64,000 bases of DNA from the NCBI GenBank assembly GCA_907163375.1, contig CAJQUW010001409.1, forward strand, positions 992,001 to 1,056,000. Direction: 5' to 3'. Position 1 is the stretch's first letter. Each line of letters opens with the position of its first letter. The notes beneath the pieces were generated by a model. The model did not search any database. It was not told where the DNA came from and was given only the letters and a program-made list of their open reading frames with translations. The DNA comes from Prostheceraeus crozeri. Taxonomy: Eukaryota > Platyhelminthes > Polycladida > Euryleptidae. Shown piece after piece: positions 45,101-57,574 of this stretch. Position numbers and translations under genes: made by a program.

Positions 45101-47065
45101 ACATGCTGAAACAGATGCAGATGCATATACTACTATGTACAATGCAAATGGAAACATCCTAAGACGAAAACAGAAGATTTTCAAAATTCTTTAGGTCCCT
45201 TGATCCACATAAGCATTTTTTGTTGCATTTTATCCATCTTCGTTGTATTACTTGTCATGTGCTCCCCGTTCTTGCGAGGAAAATAGGTACAAGGAAGTTC
45301 TTTCTATTCTCCTCTTTTATTGTCCATCTGGCGAAGGAATTATTTGAAAAACAACGCTGTTGGGACAACAAGTTTGTTGAAAAAAATAGCGTGACAGACT
45401 TTCGATCTGGGCAAGTCCTAAGAAAATGTTCCTCAAAACTTTCAACGAAGACGTTTATTCAGTATTTTACTAAAGCAATTCCCAATATAGTCTTCATATT
45501 GAGGTAAACATAAAACCTCAATGTGTGCACCAATGACTTACTATGATCCATAATCTATTTGCACCAAAGTCAAAAAAATGTCAAAAAAGCAAAAATTGCG
45601 GGTATTGTAGGCATTGATGGGGTGATTATCGTAAGAGTAGTGTTGCCCTCTTATCTTAGAACATTCCCTGTCATTCCGTGTTCGAAACGCTAATTCAAAC
45701 GCTTCGGGCTGATATCTTCGAAATTGACCACAATCGGTTGCTTACTTGTAGAAGAATTTAATAAGTTTGACGCAATAGATTAATCAGCGTGAATAATTAG
45801 CCAAATTTCAAATAATGCTCAGAAACTCAACAGAGAATGTCTCTCGACAATTTAGTAAAGTTAGTAAAGGTGACTTAAAGTTAAAATCAGGGCATTCTAA
45901 CGGTCGGTGTCTAGCGCTCTGCACACCGACCGTCAGAGGTTGCTGGACGTCTGTTAAATTTCTAAAGTTCTTCAACTTTCACCGAAATTAAAATTCGATT
46001 CTTTGTTCTGAGTTTCTAAACTTCATTTGAAATTACAACAGTATTAGCTGCTATCAAAATGCTGCATAGGTCATTTGCCTACAGATAATGCTTCTATTGT
46101 TGCGAATGCTGATGACGGAAACAGGATGACTTTGATTTCTGTGTTAGTCTTCCTTAAAGGTGTATGACAAAATGCTGCATATTATCGCTTGATATCGTAT
46201 CTTCATCTTTCGAATGGCAGTTACCAAACTTTGGGTCAACCAAAATCAAAGTCTATAGGTCAGTTCATAATAGACCTGATGTCACATTATCTTGTACACG
46301 CTAATGCCGACTTTCAACCAAACATGCAGATTTTAAGCAAAAAGCACATTATGGTTTCATAAATAACCCATCTACATAAGAAAGGATTGTCGATAATTGA
46401 TTCAATCACTTTGAATTTCAAATTATTCAGCTTTTGAGACAAAATTTGGGTGAAGACCCAAACCCAAACCGTGAAAAATGAATAAAATTGAATAAACTAA
46501 TAGCATATCAAGCAATAAAGGCCTACATTTACATGGAAGTTTTCTATCGATCAAAATTTGAGTTTTCAATAAAAATTTAATCACAACATTGTTGTGCGCC
46601 GGCACGGCATCAATCAAAAGTGTCATTCTATAGGCCTATATAGGTATAAGTTGGATCCTTATACACAAGCATGTTTTGGATAGAACTTACCCGGATCGTT
46701 CGTAGAAGGCCACCACCATAAACAAAAAATTAATGAGATTTGAGAAAAGCACCCCTCTACGTTAAGAGCACTGCAGATTGTGTTGAAAGTGTGATAACGT
46801 CTCTGACTTAGATATCTATTCATCTTCCAGAGTCTTGCGACGGCGGAGTCATTTGAAATTCAAATGAATCCATTCAGTTTCTCATTTCATTTCAACTTGA
46901 AAGACCTTCACTTTTACATGTCTTTTTACAGACGTTTCCTCTTTGGTAGTTCATATTTACTTTGGTGTATCAGTTCACTTATCTCCCCATAGGTGCCAAT
47001 GCGAGAAAGAACCACAGCTACACGGTAGACTATGAACCTACAGTACTTTCCATTTAATATGTCTA
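42124..47065. other. Long spacer, little recognised
   Basis: No gene supported. About 43800-43870 resembles 48778-48850 (shared 'GAGGACATCTTT'), so a diverged dispersed repeat is present. Open frames at 44076-44437 and 45220-45507 have no recognisable domain. Confidence 0.4.
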
Positions 47066-47587
47066 ATCTACCGCAGTGGCGGGCGCGATTTGATTTACGT
47101 GCGATTTAGTGCACGATTGATTGAAAATCGCACGAGTCTGAATATTTTTGAGACTCAGTGACTAGAAATTTACAGTTACTCTAGCTTACATTATTTCTCA
47201 TTTCTAGACCATTTTTCATTAAAAGTTTGATTATTTCCATTAAAATTGAGAGTATGTGACAGTTGTGACACTCATGCTATATTTAGACTGAAATTATTAC
47301 CACCCTGTTAATTAATGCGATGCTCTATTTGTAAATGTATTGAAAAACAGTATAATAAGTCAGAACATATATATAAGAAGTCGGAAACTAACAAGACATG
47401 AAAAGTCTTGATAATCTATTTATAAGATTCTACTGCAAATCTGCCATCATAGAGGTACTGCAATCACTAAATCATGTACATGCACTGTGAAACATATTAT
47501 TAATATCTATATTTCCAAGTTTGGTTCTTTTGGTTTTAATCAATTTTAAAACAGCTGTGTGGAAGTGTAAGTATTTGCGGTTTCCTC

Positions 47588-48427
47588 CATAGAGTAGGTA
47601 TATTAGGTAGAGTGGTAACTCCGTATTTATTAAATCCCCAATGTGTATACACCTTCGATTTTATTAAATGAACTCAAGATAGATACAGATGGTATTGTCA
47701 CCAAATGTGAGATATGCAAATTTTTGCAGTTTTGCAAAAATTGCAGCGCAATCAAGTGACCATGATTGTAATGCAGAAAGAATTATGTGCGTTATTTCAC
47801 AGATTCTCATGACAGCCTTGGAGATTTGATGTTTGCTAAATTAGCAATTCGATGGGTTCCTATTACTTTCATGCTCAAACACAAGAGTATTCCATATGCT
47901 TTCCAAGTGCCACTGGCACAGCAAAATCACATAATCAAAGACAATTACTTCAATTAACTTTGAAGGATGTAAATGGGTCCACATCACTATTCAGATTCAA
48001 GAAATGAAACATGAATTTAGTGATCGAATCATAAAGTCATGCCGGTGAAACTTGAATTAAAAACTTGAAATTTCAGCCAAGAAAGCACGAATAATATCGC
48101 TACTTTTCATTAAGATTTCCATTATAAAGCGGTTCATGAAATTCCCTTGAAAATCAGCTTAATTTCCGCTTAGTTATGACTTATGATGCTTATTAGCAAA
48201 TATTCATTCCTTTGATATCTAACTTCTTTCATACTACTTATATAGGAGAGTCATCTCGGTAGTGTATAAATTAGCAAATTTTGACTTTTTTCAAAAGTGC
48301 TCAAATAATGTTTTGGACCACGGGAACGCAATCTCCGCAAAAAAACTGAATCTTGAGATATAAAAATTTTCACTGTATGCAGATACTGTTTTGAGTCGAC
48401 ACTCCACCTATATATCACTACTCTATG
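47588..48427 (-). mobile_element. Non-autonomous DNA transposon, family 'CATAGAGTA', copy 2
   Basis: 840 bp, reversed relative to copies 1 and 3. Target duplication GTTTCCTC (47580-47587) and GTTTCTTC (48428-48435), one mismatch. Lies inside a hAT-like element. Confidence 0.87.
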
Positions 48428-49092
48428 GTTTCTTCTATCAGCCTTGAGATAAGTATAATTATGCATTAATTAAATCGAGCTATTAGACTTATGACGTTTG
48501 CAAAACATTAGCTGTAACAGCCTTAGACACTGACTGCGTTTCCCCTTCCAAGGGTTCGTCAGTACGGCTCGGAATCCCCCAGACTAGCTTAAAAGATCAA
48601 GAAATGGTACTCTATAATCTTTTTGATTATCAACTGCACGGCATAGCCATGATAGATGCAGTTCCTTGATCAGCCATCCCAGATATTTTAAGCTACTTTT
48701 GGCATGGCAATTCTGAGCCGTACTGACGTTCTCCTGTAGGGAGAAAAGTGCATCGTCAATTTCTGCCATGGAATCATTGTGCCTAAATAGTTCAAGTCTG
48801 AGGACATCTTTTCATTCTATGACTGGGTGAATTGGATCTCTACAATTTTCGGAATTAGCGAATCTGCACGTGAAATTGTCATCGGGTTATGTTCAAAGTG
48901 TGCATGTCAAATGTAAATTAGGCATTAATACGTAATCCTGTGGGAACGAATCTTGCGAAAAGCTGGTGGATGTCAGCTACATAATATCATGCTACAGTTC
49001 AGTCATAATTGCAGCATATTCGCTTGCGAAGTTCGCCGAAGGCAAATCGCTCCACATACCGTCTTTTACTCCTGCCTGTTATACACTTTAGT

Positions 49093-49120
49093 TATAGTTT
49101 AGTTTAGTTTAGTTTATACA
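49093..49120. repeat. Short (TTTAG)n run
   Basis: Four to five AGTTT units. Too short and internal to be telomeric. Confidence 0.7.
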
Positions 49121-49726
49121 CTGTTATACACTGCAAGTCTCTAGCTATACATGATCTCTGGAACGACCACCCTCGCGTTGCATTTATCTCAAACGATGAA
49201 AGAATGAACAAAAACATAGTTTTTAACTCATCAAGCACATTTCATTGAGAAGTCATATTGCAAATAAAATCGCACGATTCCTGGTCATTTAAGAATCGCG
49301 CGATTGATTCCGTCGCACGATTAATCATGCGGAATCGATTAACTATACTCCCGCCACTGCTATCCGGCTGTCTTCCATTACACCTGCTGCTTTCTTAAAG
49401 GCTCCAATGCCCGTTCGAATTCTCGCGTCACACTATCTATCGACCTTGCCATCTTTATCAACCAGTTAACCCAGATAAACAAATGTGTCCACTTGCCTTA
49501 GCTGTCTACCATTATCCTCATTATCTTCATTTATCTTCTTTCTTGAAATAATCATGCAACACCGCGACAAAAGTCGCCATTTTCCTTGACTGAGATTCGA
49601 CCATCTTTTCCACCACTTGGCGCAGTGTTCGTAGTGCATCTTCCAATCCTGAATCCATGCTGTTCTTTTCTATCCATTTTGTCCTATCCTATCCCTTTAA
49701 TAGAATTATGTACATATAGCAAGTAT

Positions 49727-50527
49727 CATAGTGCAAGTATATAGCTGTAGGTAGAGTGTCGCATCAAAAAGTGTCTGTATATACAGTGAAAATTTATGCA
49801 TGAAAACATTCAGCTTTTTGCGGAGATAACGTTTCAGCGGCCCAAGAAGATATTTGAACAATTTTTAAGAAGCGAAATTTTTCCAAATTATTCCTGCACT
49901 TATATACTACCACTGTATAAAAGTAAGCCACTGTGAAGCCACTGTATATAAGTAGTTTCAAACTTACAGATATCAAAAGGAAATCATATTTGCTAACAGG
50001 TATCTTAATTAAGCGGAGATTGATCTGAAGGATCTTATTGTGCTTCTTGGCTGAAATTTCAAGTTTTTAATTAATTTTCATCAGCATTATTTTATGTTTC
50101 ACTTCTGGCAATGTGCACCCATTTACATATCTTTTAAAGTACATTATGATCCCTAGCTATCTTTGATTATGATGCTTTGTTCTTTCAGTGGCAGGCTTTG
50201 TGATGTAATCACGCTTAAGAAAATTCTCTTATCAATAAAGCTGGTGATTAATGTAACAGAAACCCATCGAATTGTTAATTTGACAAACTATATTACTTCT
50301 CCAAGGCTGACATGACACAGAAAATTAGTAAAATACTATCATACCTTCTGTATTGCAATCATAATCAGTCTAATCCCTGTGAATTTCTCCAAAAGTGTAA
50401 AACTTGCATATCTTACATGTGGTATTTGGGTCTCAACTCGAGTTCACTTTACAAAATCGAAACTGTATACACACTGGGGATTTAAGAAATGCTGAGTTGC
50501 TACTCTATCTAATATACTTACTCTACG
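49727..50527 (+). mobile_element. Non-autonomous DNA transposon, family 'CATAGAGTA', copy 3
   Basis: 801 bp, same orientation as copy 1. The left end is diverged ('CATAGTGCAAGTATATAG') and the right end is ACTTACTCTACG. Target duplication GCAAGTAT (49719-49726) and GTAAGTAT (50528-50535). Confidence 0.82.
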
Positions 50528-50535
50528 GTAAGTAT

Positions 50536-52261
50536 TATACGTATACATAGGCCTATATCATTACAGTTCACACTTACTTCTTTACGGCAAATGATCGCCA
50601 TCATCAAGGGTTAGCTGCGATTTAAGGATGATAGAGAAAATGAATCCTTCTCCAAAGAAGTTTGATATTTTGATTGTATATACCTATCAAATTTTAATCC
50701 ATTCCTTTCCGTTTATTGCAAAATGGATGAAGACTGCTGAAGGTTGTCGAAAACGGCTCTTGATTAGAAAGTAAGTGGTTCTTAACTAGTGCGAGAACAG
50801 TCGATTGGGCTCCCTCACGAAATGGAATACATTTTTACATTTTTGACTCTTTCAGCGATTCACTTACAAAGGTTTCGATCAAATACTCACCAGTATTCAA
50901 TGCTTTTCATTAACCATTTTTTCAAACGTAACATAGGCCTTCAAACGCTCAGTATTTTGATTTTTTCAGAAAATGCTCTGCATTTTTTTTATAAATAAGC
51001 ACTTAACCCTTCTCCAAATTTTTATCTTGTATGTAAAAAAAGGATAACGCATAAATTCCCAGATACATTGACTGTTGCGAGCAAGTTACAGGTGTAATCT
51101 TTCGTGATTTGATTCACGATACTCTTTATGATAAAACAACAATAAATCACCAATTTTCTTATGTAGACTATCAAATCACAGGCCAGGTCAAAGCTCGAAA
51201 TGTCCAGCACTCAATAGCAGAGCAGAGGGATGGCTTAGCTTAGTCGAAGTTGCAGAACACTAAGGACAGTATGCATAAGAGCTCTCGGGCATCTCGGTCC
51301 AACAGTTGCATCACGGATAGCAAGATTTTGTCAACTTGAGATGCGCATAACACTACTTTTTCGGGATATCAGGAAGCGATATTAGAAACCATCAAACGTT
51401 TGGATTATAACTGGTTATCTACACTTAAAAACCTACATATTTTGATTTCACGCATATGGTTGATAATTCAAGCATCATCATAGGCTTAACATCAAGGTTG
51501 AGCAGGTCTGAAAACGGGTCGAGCCGCACCTGGGCCAATGCTTATAGTAACAGACGAGACGTATAGACATACTGCAGTATGACGAGTTGCACAGAGTGTG
51601 CATAAAGTTTTCATTTATGAAGGACCGGTTCCGGATCTTTATAGGTCGAAAGATGTCTTATGGCAGCATTGATGGCCAGCTTCAATGACTGGAAGGCCGG
51701 TTTTAAACCGACATCGGCTCTGGGTAAATTTAGACTGACTCTGTTTCATACATGATTCTGACTTGTTTTAAGACAGTTTCACGCAAAATTGATACAGGAT
51801 TCTGGCGAGCAAGACTAGACCGGTTTCGGGTCAATTTAATGTAGGGGTCAGGCTGCTTCAATTCAAGATTCCAAGCCAATTTGCGGGAATCAGGGTGTGA
51901 AGAAAAATTATAATTTGAAAATAATACATAATAATGCCCATCGATCACCTTTAATTAGCCTGTGGGTCAGTAGTCCGTATCATTAGTCTGCATCAGTAGT
52001 GTATACTGTAAACTGCACGATGACAAACCTACTTACGAAGCCGATGTGCAAAGCGAGAGTAATGAAATATACGTGAGACTTGCTTTGCTATTGGATAATC
52101 CAATAGAGATTGAACTTTAATATATTTTGTTATTCTAGTAAATCGCTTATGCAGTCACACTCATAACTTCAGTTAAAATTACCGCTAGCAATGTTTACCA
52201 CGTTTACCCTATTTTACACATCATTTGATGTTGCACCAAGCTGAAATAGCTGCGACTCTAT
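50536..52261. other. Spacer
   Basis: No gene recognised. Patches rich in CCGGTTT near 51.6-51.85 kb resemble 53.25-53.3 kb and may be a diverged repeat. Confidence 0.4.
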
Positions 52262-52807
52262 CTGAAGATAAAGATTCTACAAAGATTCCCCTATTCATTG
52301 ATCCAAAACAATACCCACTAACAATAAACACCAAAATCACAAGTACCTGGACAACACCACGAACCTCAGTTGCTTAAGGCAGCACTGCTCGGACGTGCCC
52401 ACATTCTAAGTCGTACGCTTGACCTCCCTGAGTCCTGGTAGGATTCCGAGGTCAATGTGATAACTAATTCCGGCCGAAAAACAACAATATCTGCAGTCGT
52501 GTACTAAAAAAAATACCAAAATCAAAGCAATGTAATATGAAAGTAATGTACGAGCGCTTTCGTGGTCTCTATTCATGTGGAACCCTGCTGTTACCGTGGT
52601 GATTGACAGTTCATTAGTACCGTTTTATGTTGTGTTCCCAGTTTTCCCTAGTTGTTGCATTTCATTTCACTTAGTCGTCGTTGCACATGAATAGAGACCA
52701 CGAAAGCGCTCGTGCACTACTTTCATATTACATTGTTTCGATTTTGATGTCTATTGTTATTGGGTATTGTTTTGGATTAATTAATTGGGCGACTATCTTT
52801 ATCTTCA
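52262..52807. mobile_element. Foldback element, interrupted
   Basis: The right arm (about 52684-52807) is the inverted copy of a left arm that starts at 52262 and ends near 52583, once the inserted piece at 52340-52514 is set aside. The outer ends read TGAAGATAAAG. Inner arms share CGAGCGCTTTCGTGGTCTC. No gene. Confidence 0.8.
52340..52514 (+). mobile_element. SINE-like insertion in the foldback arm
   Basis: 175 bp ending in an A-rich tail (TACTAAAAAAAAT) and flanked by ACCAAAATCA at 52330-52339 and 52515-52524. It interrupts an otherwise continuous inverted arm, which proves it is an insertion. I could not recognise a tRNA, 5S or 7SL head. Confidence 0.65.
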
Positions 52808-53328
52808 AATGCATTGGCCATCACAAATACGACTGTATTTATCATGAATTTCTGCTTCTATAAAAATTCGGATACATGTACGTATTTCTGATAGCCACAA
52901 TAGAACAAATAAATTTAACTTACATTTAAAAGTACTTTCATCACAGTTATCGAACTTGGGTTCTGTTTTCGGTTGTCTGTATGAAATCGTTGTTATGATT
53001 AACATATTTTACTAACTATGTGGCAGATTGGTGATCACTATGTTCGTATTTAATTTACGACCGGCACTTACATATTTCGGGTTTATCTTCAAAAAATCGA
53101 TATATACAGTACAGCAAAACTCAACCGCATGCTGCTTTCATTTTTATGTACACGTATGATGATAACAATTTCTTCAAAAACAAAATTCAGCGCTCAAAAT
53201 GGAAAGAAGCTAACCGTAGCGGGCCTAAAATCAAAGTCGGTCTGGATCATCGGCCGGGGCCGGTCCGGTTTTAGACAGGTTGTGCAGTCGGCCGGTTTCC
53301 ATCTCTGCCATATGGTGATCTGATAAGA

Positions 53329-53454
53329 TTTGAAGATTTTTTATTGTCAAGTGAAAGATAGCATCTCTAATTTCTGCTAATTGCTTTATAATTTGAAGAT
53401 TTGTTGTTGTCAAGTGAAAGATAGCACCTCTAATTTCTGCTAATTGCTTTGTAA
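53329..53454. repeat. Tandem duplication, 2 x 63 bp
   Basis: Two units beginning TTTGAAGATTT (53329 and 53392) with only a few differences. Confidence 0.85.
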
Positions 53455-54600
53455 TTGACATTATTTTATTTGATTGAAAATGTTATTTGAATTAGCTTGT
53501 GAACATTTCAATTTTCATCAACATCTTTCAGTCCTCTCTGACAATGTCAGTGCCAAAGATGGAAGACGATAAATTTCACAATTTTATTTGGTTGTGAGTA
53601 AATGTTGTCACTTTTTGAAGTAAATCCTTTCATAACAGATCGGTTGATAACCATCGATAGTTTGAAATCCGCGTCAATTCAATCGTAAATATTACCTAAC
53701 GGAGCCACTTGTCAGACATATTGAACTAGGTTTAGGAAACAGGTTCGAAAAGGTCACGAACATAAACTCGCAAATTGAAGCAATTGCTTGAAGCAAAGTA
53801 AAGATTTGAATGTGATACTAGACATTTCCAAGGCAATCAAATAATAGGTCGTTGGATGACCCATTAGCTGGACTGCATAATGTTCTTCTTGGTCTCAGAG
53901 CGGAATTCACCTGTACTTTTCATAAACATTGATGAATCATAATGAAATGACTTTAAAATTAGTCATGAATGAAATCCTGTAAAATCGTCGCGAATTATGA
54001 GCATATAACACAAAAATATAATTCCAGCTTTAGATCAATCTTTGATTTTGGCTCGATTTTTGCAATATCATACATATTCGCCTGTCGAACACACAGGCAC
54101 GTACAAAAAGGAATGAAAGGAATGAAGGATCCCTCGACCACTCATTTATAAAAAGATAATAAATGGTCAAGTGTCTATTCATAAGAAATGCTTCACACTT
54201 TTTCCATAAATAAATGTGAACAATTGAACCTTTTCGAAACTTTTGACAGACTGTCTCATGATTTAATGCAGGATAACTTTTATGAAAACACAACAGTAAA
54301 TCTCCAACTTCTTTATGTAGACCATTAAAATCATAGGCTAACTCATAATTCAAAATATCCACTTATTGGAATAAAATCTCTTCAAAATAGTTAAGACATA
54401 AATGCAAACTTCTCAGTGAGTCATGAAACATACTACTCAGAAAAAGTTAAGGGTCACCTTCAGAAAATAAGTATTTTCAGAAATAAATGCCACATATGAA
54501 TAAATAAATGAATATCAATAAACACACACAATGTCAAATGTCAGAAATGACATGGATATGACATAACAATGGCATTGATGATCAATAGTTTTTATGAAAA
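53455..54600. other. Spacer
   Basis: No gene or repeat recognised. Confidence 0.45.
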
Positions 54601-55020
54601 GTGTTCAGATCTCTGATGGTAGCTGCGTTCATGCAACTTTAATTGGTATGAATTAAACATGCCATTCAGGCGCAATCTGTCTGAATTTGGTCGCGGAAAA
54701 GTCATGGGGATTTTGGAAAGTGGTGTTTCTATGCATGAGACTGCAAGAAGAGTTGATGTTAACCTTTCTACGGTGCAGAGGCTAGAGAATCGCATCATGG
54801 AGCCAGGGAAATCAGAGGAGAGGAGGCGTTCTGGAAGACCCCATAGGAACAACACGATCACAAGACCGGTTCGTCGAGTTCCAAGCGATATGAAACCGAA
54901 CAATAACAGCAAATCACATAAACCAGCAGCTGGGGACAGCAGAAGAGATAAATAATACAGATCAAGCGAATTCCCTTTAATCAAGGGTTCCATAACAAGA
55001 GTCCCGGCAGTACGAATTCG

Positions 55021-55040
55021 TCTACAACAGCGTCACAGAA
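55021..55040. repeat. 20-bp direct repeat, left
   Basis: TCTACAACAGCGTCACAGAA; identical copy at 56633-56652. Interpreted as a target-site duplication in the Tc1 gene. Confidence 0.85.
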
Positions 55041-56632
55041 TTCTCATGCGATGATGAAAGTCATCCCAGTAGCCATTTATAATAGAATATAATGCTTACT
55101 AATTTAAATTATGAGTTAAAGTAGTCCTAATGAGGACTGATGGCGTTCTCCAATCCGCAAGTGTACAAAGGCAATGCTACTGTAACCATTGGATTAATCA
55201 GTTCTTAAAAGAACTCAATGTAGCTTTCTCGTGGCAACGAATTAAAATTGATCAGCTTTGGCCCAATATCTGGAAAAAATGGAAATCTTAATATACTCAT
55301 TCTTGCTGTTAATATACTAATACCATAGATTCAAAACAGACTTCTAATATACTGTACCAACTACAGATGCTGATAGTGGAAATAGAATAGGACAATGGTC
55401 ACCATAGGGTAAGGAAATTAAAAATGGATATTATAAAACAACAGGAAACCGATGAATAAAAATTGGAAAAGTGGAGGTAAAATATGGAAATACAACGATG
55501 CTACTACACCGATTATAAGTGAACTATATCTGACACTACACAAAGCAATGGTAAGAGTGGATAAGTGGAAAGTGGATAATGGAGGTAAACAATAGAACTG
55601 CAATGACACTCTACTACTACACCGAAAGCAATGAAACTATACACACTATACCTAAGACTACACATGGAAAATACTATTTCTTCACTTGAATTTGTTATCG
55701 CCAGTTTCTTCATCCGTCTATAGTACTTCATGTAATTCCCCATTTCTTCATTTGAATTACAATACATCGACCACTACTTCAGCCACCGATTAAGGGATGT
55801 AAAACATATTGTTCTTAGTGTGCGTACAACCAACAGTTGAAATATTGTCGTTCAGTGAATTGGTTGTTGTTCAGTGAAGTTGAATGGCGCCACATTATAT
55901 GAGGGGCTGCTGTGATTTTTGGAGATGGGCGATTTGACCACACCTAGGTCATTGTTCGGCAATTAATGCGGGGCGCTATTTGGTGTTTCGAAGTTTGCAT
56001 AGATGAGGCGGTGTTGAGGTGTGAGACAAATTCAATGAGGGGCTGTTGACTGTTATTTCTTGAAGTTTGACAATTTGACAGAATCTCAATTATTAGATAA
56101 TCGTTGTTCGGCGCTACTTTCCGTATCGAATGCTATATGGTGACGGGCAAAACGAGAGAAGAGATTCCTACCTTTCAAATAAACAAGTGAATATCATATC
56201 AAACCCGTTGTTTCTGATGTTAAATTCTAAACGTTAATGCTGATCATCAGTATCAGTACACATACAAATATTCAAAGGTTACAATAAGCAAATATAATCA
56301 GTAAATTTCAGATAGCAACTCGCTTTAACCAGAAGTCCAATATTAGAAATAATAAAATGCGGGGCGGCTCCTTCTATTTTCAGAGATGTGCCATGACAGA
56401 ACAATGAGGGGCAAGATTAAGCATAAATGGGTTTCCTAAGAGAGTCGGAGAGTCGGAGATTCGCAGCTTCATTTGAGAGGGGCGTAAAAGTCAGACACTA
56501 AGAACAAGTTAGTTGTCGCACATGAAAGTTAGACTCGGGCTTCGCCCTCGTCTAACTTTCATGAGCGACAACTATCACATACTGCAGTCCGTCAGCCATC
56601 AGCAGGTACTCGTCTAGTTGTGTTTCGACCCC
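55041..56632. mobile_element. Unclassified 1.6-kb insertion
   Basis: Bounded by the 20-bp duplication. It has no open gene, no LTR and no clear inverted ends. The interior holds degenerate repeats: units with ATGAGGGGCTG and TTGTTCGGCG around 55.88-56.43 kb, and TGGAGGTAAA units around 55.46-55.6 kb. A perfect hairpin lies near its right end. A long duplication suggests target-primed or PLE-like integration rather than cut-and-paste; the class is unknown. Confidence 0.6.
56512..56572. repeat. Perfect 23-bp hairpin
   Basis: 56512-56534 pairs with 56550-56572 without mismatch; the 15-base loop has its own GGGC/GCCC pairing. It could be a structural end of the host insertion or a small foldback inserted into it. 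Confidence 0.85.
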
Positions 56633-56652
56633 TCTACAACAGCGTCACAGAA
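56633..56652. repeat. 20-bp direct repeat, right
   Basis: Second copy of 55021-55040. Confidence 0.85.
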
Positions 56653-57300
56653 GGAAGAGAAGAGGTGCACTGAACACAAGTTGGACGGCCCACCAATGGG
56701 CAAATGTCCTCTTTACTGACGAATGTCTTTTCATGATGGCAGGATTCATGCATGGAGAAGAAAAGGTAAACGTTTCACAGATGCCACCATCAGAGAGCAC
56801 AATCGATGGAGGTGGATCAGTAATGGTGTGGGCAGGCATCAGTCTTCATCATTGCACCGACTTGGTCCATGTTCACGGAAACCTGACTGGACAGAAGTAC
56901 CTGACCGACATAATCATTCCCAAGGCCGTGCCAGTGTTGCAAGCTATTGGGGATGAAGCTGTTCTGCAGGATGACAATGCTCGCCCACTTCGAGCACAGT
57001 CAGTGAACGATTTCTTAGAGCATCAGCAAGTTGTTCGAATTCCCCCGACTTGTCACCAATAGAACACTTTGTAGGACATTCTTGGAAGAGCTGTTCGACA
57101 AAACCACCCTCCTCCGACAAGGCGACAGCAGTTGCTCCAATTTCTGACTCAAGAATGGGCAGCAATTCCTGATGCCACAATCCGTGAAGTCATCTTATCC
57201 ATGAGACGACGTTGGAGAGCTTGTCTGGATGCCAGGGAGGACACACGCGATATTAATTTGTATTCAGTGATTCACATTTGTTTTTGATCTTTTGATTTGG

Positions 57301-57302
<2 letters not shown>

Positions 57303-57332
<30 letters not shown>
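57303..57332. repeat. (TA)n microsatellite at the array edge
   Basis: About 14 TA units directly next to the 3' end of the first PLE unit. Confidence 0.95.
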
Positions 57333-57336
<4 letters not shown>

Positions 57337-57383
57337 GAAATAGTGCCCATAGTATTGAAAATTGAAAGCAATCCGTGTTCAAG

Positions 57384-57426
57384 CGCACGACATGTTTCAG
57401 CTTTACAAAGCCATCCTCAGGTGAAC
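57384..57426 (-). ncRNA. Hammerhead-ribozyme-like motif, unit 1
   Basis: Core CUGAGGA (fits CUGANGA); stem II GGCUU/AAGCU with loop UGUA and one unpaired U before it; GAAA; minimal palindromic stem III ACAUGU; cleavage triplet GUC; stem I CAC/GUG. All invariant core bases are present. It would cut the RNA between 57389 and 57388. Confidence 0.65.
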
Positions 57427-57574
57427 AAAGATATGTACAGGATAAAATTCTCTTAAATATAAAATTCGTGGTTACATCGGATGGTATGATCACATTTCAA
57501 CGCTAAAATCAAGGTCATTCACAGCAGTCAAAGATGCAATGAATAATGAAATAAAATCAATTCTATTTACAGTT

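Larger units (their letters stand above)
47074..49359. mobile_element. Non-autonomous hAT-like element with a nested 840-bp element
   Basis: Ends are CAGTGGCGGG (47074) and CCCGCCACTG (to 49359). Both subterminal regions carry repeated ATCGCACGA-type motifs. Flanks 'CTACCG' and 'CTATCCG' suggest an 8-bp duplication altered by an indel. A copy of the CATAGAGTA family (47588-48427) sits inside, so the outer element is older. An inner inverted pair (about 48568-48590 with 48707-48730, sharing CGTCAGTACGGCTC) may be another insertion. No coding sequence. Confidence 0.7.
54659..57243 (+). pseudogene. Tc1-type transposase split by an insertion
   Basis: The 5' part (54659-54955) has the helix-turn-helix of Tc1 transposases ('GKVMGILESGVSMHETARRV', 'STVQRLENRIMEPG') and the hinge 'RRSGRPHR'. 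The 3' part starts at 56633: 'LQQRHRRKRR', 'WANVLFTDECLF' (first Asp), 'VMVWAGISLHHC', 'AVLQDDNARPLRA' (second Asp), then after a one-base shift 'NSPDLSPIEHF' (Glu). The two halves are separated by a 1592-bp insertion with a 20-bp duplication of coding sequence. Further decay lies between 54956 and 55020. Not functional. I found no convincing terminal repeats. Confidence 0.88.

Noticed and set aside
49093..49120. (TTTAG)n as telomere-like sequence
   Set aside because: Only four to five units inside ordinary sequence; chance or slippage explains it.
53231..53461. 76-codon minus-strand frame with internal repeat
   Set aside because: The protein repeat only reflects the 63-bp tandem duplication; no start signal or domain.
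55113..55130. Another AGTCC...GGACT hairpin near the start of the 1.6-kb insertion
   Set aside because: Followed by GATG rather than GAAA, with no stem III palindrome.
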